Part shown: piece by piece, positions 61,877 through 64,000 of the stretch
Layout of the letters: each line of letters opens with the position of its first letter
Position numbering within the stretch: position 1 is the first letter of the stretch
NCBI GenBank assembly: GCA_030247555.1
Contig: JAOTSD010000014.1
Span: 1-64,000, forward strand
DNA from: Siculibacillus sp.
GTDB taxonomy: Bacteria > Pseudomonadota > Alphaproteobacteria > Rhizobiales > Ancalomicrobiaceae
Direction of reading: 5' to 3'
Length of the DNA: 64,000 bases
Notes under the pieces: model-generated
What the model saw: only the letters and a program-made list of their open reading frames with translations
What the model was told of the DNA's origin: nothing
Database searches by the model: none
Program-made: the position numbers and the translations under genes

Positions 61877-63586
61877 TCAGAAGGTCTGGCCGGTCGGGAT
61901 CAACAGGTGCTCGACGATCGGGCCGAGCGCGAAGGCCGGGAAGAACTGCAGCCCGCCGAGGATCAGGATCACCGCCGTGACCAGACCGACGAACAGCGGA
62001 CCATGGGTCGGGAAGGTTCCGGCGGAGGCCGAACCGCGCGTCTTGGCCGCGAGCGATCCGGCGATCGCCATCACCGGCACGATGTAGCCGAAGCGACCGA
62101 GAAACATGGCGATGCCGAGCGTGGTGTTGAACCATGGGGTGTTGGCGGTGAGGCCGGCGAAGGCCGAGCCGTTGTTGCCGGTGGCCGAGGCATAGGCATA
62201 GAGCAGCTCGGTCAGCCCGTGTGGGCCGGCATTGGCGAGGCTCGCCAGCGCCGACGGCAGCAGCGCCGCCACCGCGGTGAAGCCGAGGATGGTCGCCGGC
62301 AGGATCAACTGGGCGAGCATGGCGAGCTTCATCTCGCGCGCCTCGATCTTCTTGCCGAGGTATTCCGGCGTCCGCCCGACCATCAGCCCGGCGATGAAGA
62401 CGGTGAGGATGGCGATCACCAGGATGCCGAAGAGGCCGGAGCCGACGCCGCCGGGGACGATCTCGCCGAGCTTGATCAGGAGCAGCGGCATGAACCCGCC
62501 GAGCGGCATGAAGCTCTCGTGCATGGAGTCGACCGAGCCGGTCGAGGTGGCGGTGGTCGCCACCGCGTAGAGGGCCGAGGCCGAGGTGCCGAAGCGAACC
62601 TCCTTGCCCTCCAGGTTGCCGAGCGACGGATCGACGCCGAGCGCCGTCAGAAGCGGATTGCCGCCGGCCTCCGCCGAATAGGCGACGACGAGGCAACCAC
62701 CGAGGATGATCGCCATCACCGCGAGGATGGCCCAGCCCTGCCTGATGTCGCCGACCATGCGGCCGAAGGTGTGGGTCAGAGCGAAGGAGACGGCGAGAAG
62801 GGCCCAGATCTCCAGCGCATTGGTGATCGCCGTCGGGTTCTCGAACGGGTGGGCGGCGTTGGCGTTGAAGAAGCCGCCGCCGTTGGTGCCGAGCAGCTTG
62901 ATCGCCTCCTGGCTGGCGACCGGCCCCAGCGCGATGGTCTGCTTCGCCCCTTCCAGCGTCGTCGCGTCGACCGAGGCGACGAGCGTCTGGGGAATGCCGA
63001 GGGCGACGAAGACCAGAGCCAGCACGATCGACGCCGGCAGCAGAACGTGCAGAGTCACGCGCGTCACGTCGACCCAGAAGTTGCCGACCCGGTCGCCACC
63101 GGAATTGGCGAAGCCGCGGATCATCACCGCGGCCAGCGCCATGCCGGTGGCGGCGGAGAGGAAGTTCTGCACCGTCAGCCCGGCCATCTGCGAGAGATGG
63201 CTCATCGTGGTCTCGCCGCCGTAGGCCTGCCAGTTGGTGTTGGCGACGAAGCTCATCGCGGTGTTGAAAGCGAGCAGCGGATCGACGCCGTCGAGGCCCC
63301 GTGGGTTTCCGGGCAGGACGGCCTGGAGCCGCAGGATGGCGTAGAGGAAGGCGAAGCCGAAGGCGTTGAAGACCAGCATGGCGAGCGTGTAGCCGAGCCA
63401 GGTCTGTGGCCCGAGGGACGACCTGCCGGCCGCCGCCAGCAGGCCGCGCTCGATCGGTCCGGTCACCGGCGAGAGGAAGGTGCGTTCGCCGGCGAAGACC
63501 CGCGCCATGTGCCGACCGAGCGGCACCACGGAAGCGAGGACGAGGGCGAGGATGAACAGAATCTGCAGCCAGCCGAAGACGGTCAT
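61877..63586 (-). CDS. kdpA: Potassium-transporting ATPase subunit A
   Basis: 569 aa, ten membrane helices, channel-like subunit with four selectivity-filter loops (for example TNWQAYGGE near 113, [19 protein letters not shown] near 229, [17 protein letters not shown] near 340, and [11 protein letters not shown] near 465). It binds K+ with micromolar affinity. It follows kdpF by 31 bp. Confidence 0.97.
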   Translation of the reverse strand: MTVFGWLQILFILALVLASVVPLGRHMARVFAGERTFLSPVTGPIERGLLAAAGRSSLGPQTWLGYTLAMLVFNAFGFAFLYAILRLQAVLPGNPRGLDGVDPLLAFNTAMSFVANTNWQAYGGETTMSHLSQMAGLTVQNFLSAATGMALAAVMIRGFANSGGDRVGNFWVDVTRVTLHVLLPASIVLALVFVALGIPQTLVASVDATTLEGAKQTIALGPVASQEAIKLLGTNGGGFFNANAAHPFENPTAITNALEIWALLAVSFALTHTFGRMVGDIRQGWAILAVMAIILGGCLVVAYSAEAGGNPLLTALGVDPSLGNLEGKEVRFGTSASALYAVATTATSTGSVDSMHESFMPLGGFMPLLLIKLGEIVPGGVGSGLFGILVIAILTVFIAGLMVGRTPEYLGKKIEAREMKLAMLAQLILPATILGFTAVAALLPSALASLANAGPHGLTELLYAYASATGNNGSAFAGLTANTPWFNTTLGIAMFLGRFGYIVPVMAIAGSLAAKTRGSASAGTFPTHGPLFVGLVTAVILILGGLQFFPAFALGPIVEHLLIPTGQTF

Positions 63587-63617
63587 GGCGTCACCTCGAA
63601 AGGATGGGGAGGGCGGC

Positions 63618-63704
63618 TCAGTACTTCTCGGGGCGCACGAGCGTATGGACGAGATAGGCGCCGAGGAGAACGGCGACGATCAGCGCGAGGATCGGTTCGG
63701 TCAT
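63618..63704 (-). CDS. kdpF: Potassium-transporting ATPase subunit F
   Basis: 28 aa, one membrane helix: [19 protein letters not shown] then HTLVRPEKY. The RPEKY-type end is the family signature. KdpF stabilises the KdpABC complex in the membrane. It is 31 bp before kdpA and 8 bp after the 27-codon leader gene. Confidence 0.9.
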   Translation of the reverse strand: MTEPILALIVAVLLGAYLVHTLVRPEKY

Positions 63705-63712
63705 GGCCGCGC

Positions 63713-63796
63713 TCACAATTGGCCGCAGGCCCGCGCATAGAGCGCGGCACCGGTGAAGAGCGCGAAGGCGATGGCGAGACTTGCGAAGTCCAACAT
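63713..63796 (-). CDS. 27-residue membrane peptide upstream of kdpF
   Basis: A short frame: MLDFASLAIAFALFTGAALY then ARACGQL. One hydrophobic helix with an A-x-Y-A-x-A-C-x-x-L end. Similar mini-genes stand before kdpF in a number of alphaproteobacteria, and GAGGA precedes the ATG by 8 bp, so it is probably translated. It may be a further pump subunit or an expression leader; function unknown. Confidence 0.6.
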   Translation of the reverse strand: MLDFASLAIAFALFTGAALYARACGQL

Positions 63797-64000
63797 GGCG
63801 AAGGTCCTCGAGATGGGTTCTTCGCCGTGGACTTTCCTTCCGAAGCCCATCAGGGAGCGATCGGGAAGGTGGGGTTCCGGTATAGAGATTTCATATGGAC
63901 CGATCGATCCCCGCGAAGCGTGGCTCGCTGCGGTTGCCACATGGCTCGGTTACGCAATTCGTTGCGACGTCTGAAAATTTCCCTTGTATTGCATATGCTT
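63797..64000. other. Region upstream of the kdp operon
   Basis: 204 bp to the window edge with no gene. It must hold the kdp promoter; an AT-richer patch at about 63880-63897 (minus strand reads CATATGAAATCTCTATACC) could include the -10 box. I cannot place a KdpE site with confidence. Confidence 0.4.

Overview
The window looks like a chromosomal segment of a high-GC alphaproteobacterium, most likely of the order Hyphomicrobiales (Rhizobiales). Pointers are the gene orders rnd-lptC-lptA-lptB-rpoN-hpf-ptsN, trpF-trpB-trpA-accD-folC, cmk-rpsA and sppA-ihfB-lapA, the Hsp20-DUF1150 pair, a DUF2336 gene, a PcaR/PcaF pair and a carboxyltransferase beta subunit without its zinc-finger cysteines. Genus and species cannot be told from the sequence alone. 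There is no rRNA operon, CRISPR array or phage structural gene.

Layout. 1-3.6 kb: hexuronate catabolism (fructuronate reductase cut by the window edge, UxaC, divergent GntR regulator). 3.8-6 kb: beta-ketoadipate regulator PcaR and thiolase PcaF, convergent, each preceded by a GTTCG-N5-CGRAC type operator. 6.2-7.1 kb: Hsp20 and DUF1150 behind a clear heat-shock promoter. 7.2-13.2 kb: nitrogen PTS/sigma-54/LPS-transport cluster. 13.4-15.9 kb: hemerythrin with a membrane partner, 3-hydroxybutyrate dehydrogenase, a secreted unknown. 16-21 kb: trpFBA-accD-folC, meeting a bifunctional penicillin-binding protein tail to tail, followed by the malic enzyme. 26.2-29.8 kb: MsrA, CHAD protein, UPF0114 membrane protein, MepA. 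29.9-39.1 kb: ornithine cyclodeaminase-like protein, LapA, IHF-beta, SppA, Na/Pi symporter, ribosomal protein S1, CMP kinase, GST, NDUFA9-like protein, then tRNA-Leu(CAG).

39.5-55.3 kb is the accessory part: a small orphan protein with a caspase-like His/Cys pattern, a DUF2336 gene broken by one missing base, tRNA-Ser(CGA), a decayed IS256-family element, an AcoR-type sigma-54 activator with its probable targets (acetaldehyde dehydrogenase and DUF779), an EAL phosphodiesterase, a TadG-like protein translationally coupled to a response regulator, and a hybrid histidine kinase. A 16-bp exact copy of the tRNA-Ser 3' end recurs at 53.86 kb, directly before fragments of a tyrosine integrase and a serine recombinase. 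The 11.9 kb between tRNA-Ser and this copy therefore looks like an island, stacked next to an older element.

55.3-64 kb is a complete potassium operon read leftwards: a 27-residue leader membrane peptide, kdpF, kdpA, kdpB, kdpC, kdpD, kdpE, and a second PtsN-like EIIA as the last gene. EIIA-Ntr is known to control KdpD in other bacteria, so the dedicated copy in the operon is one of the most interesting points of the window.
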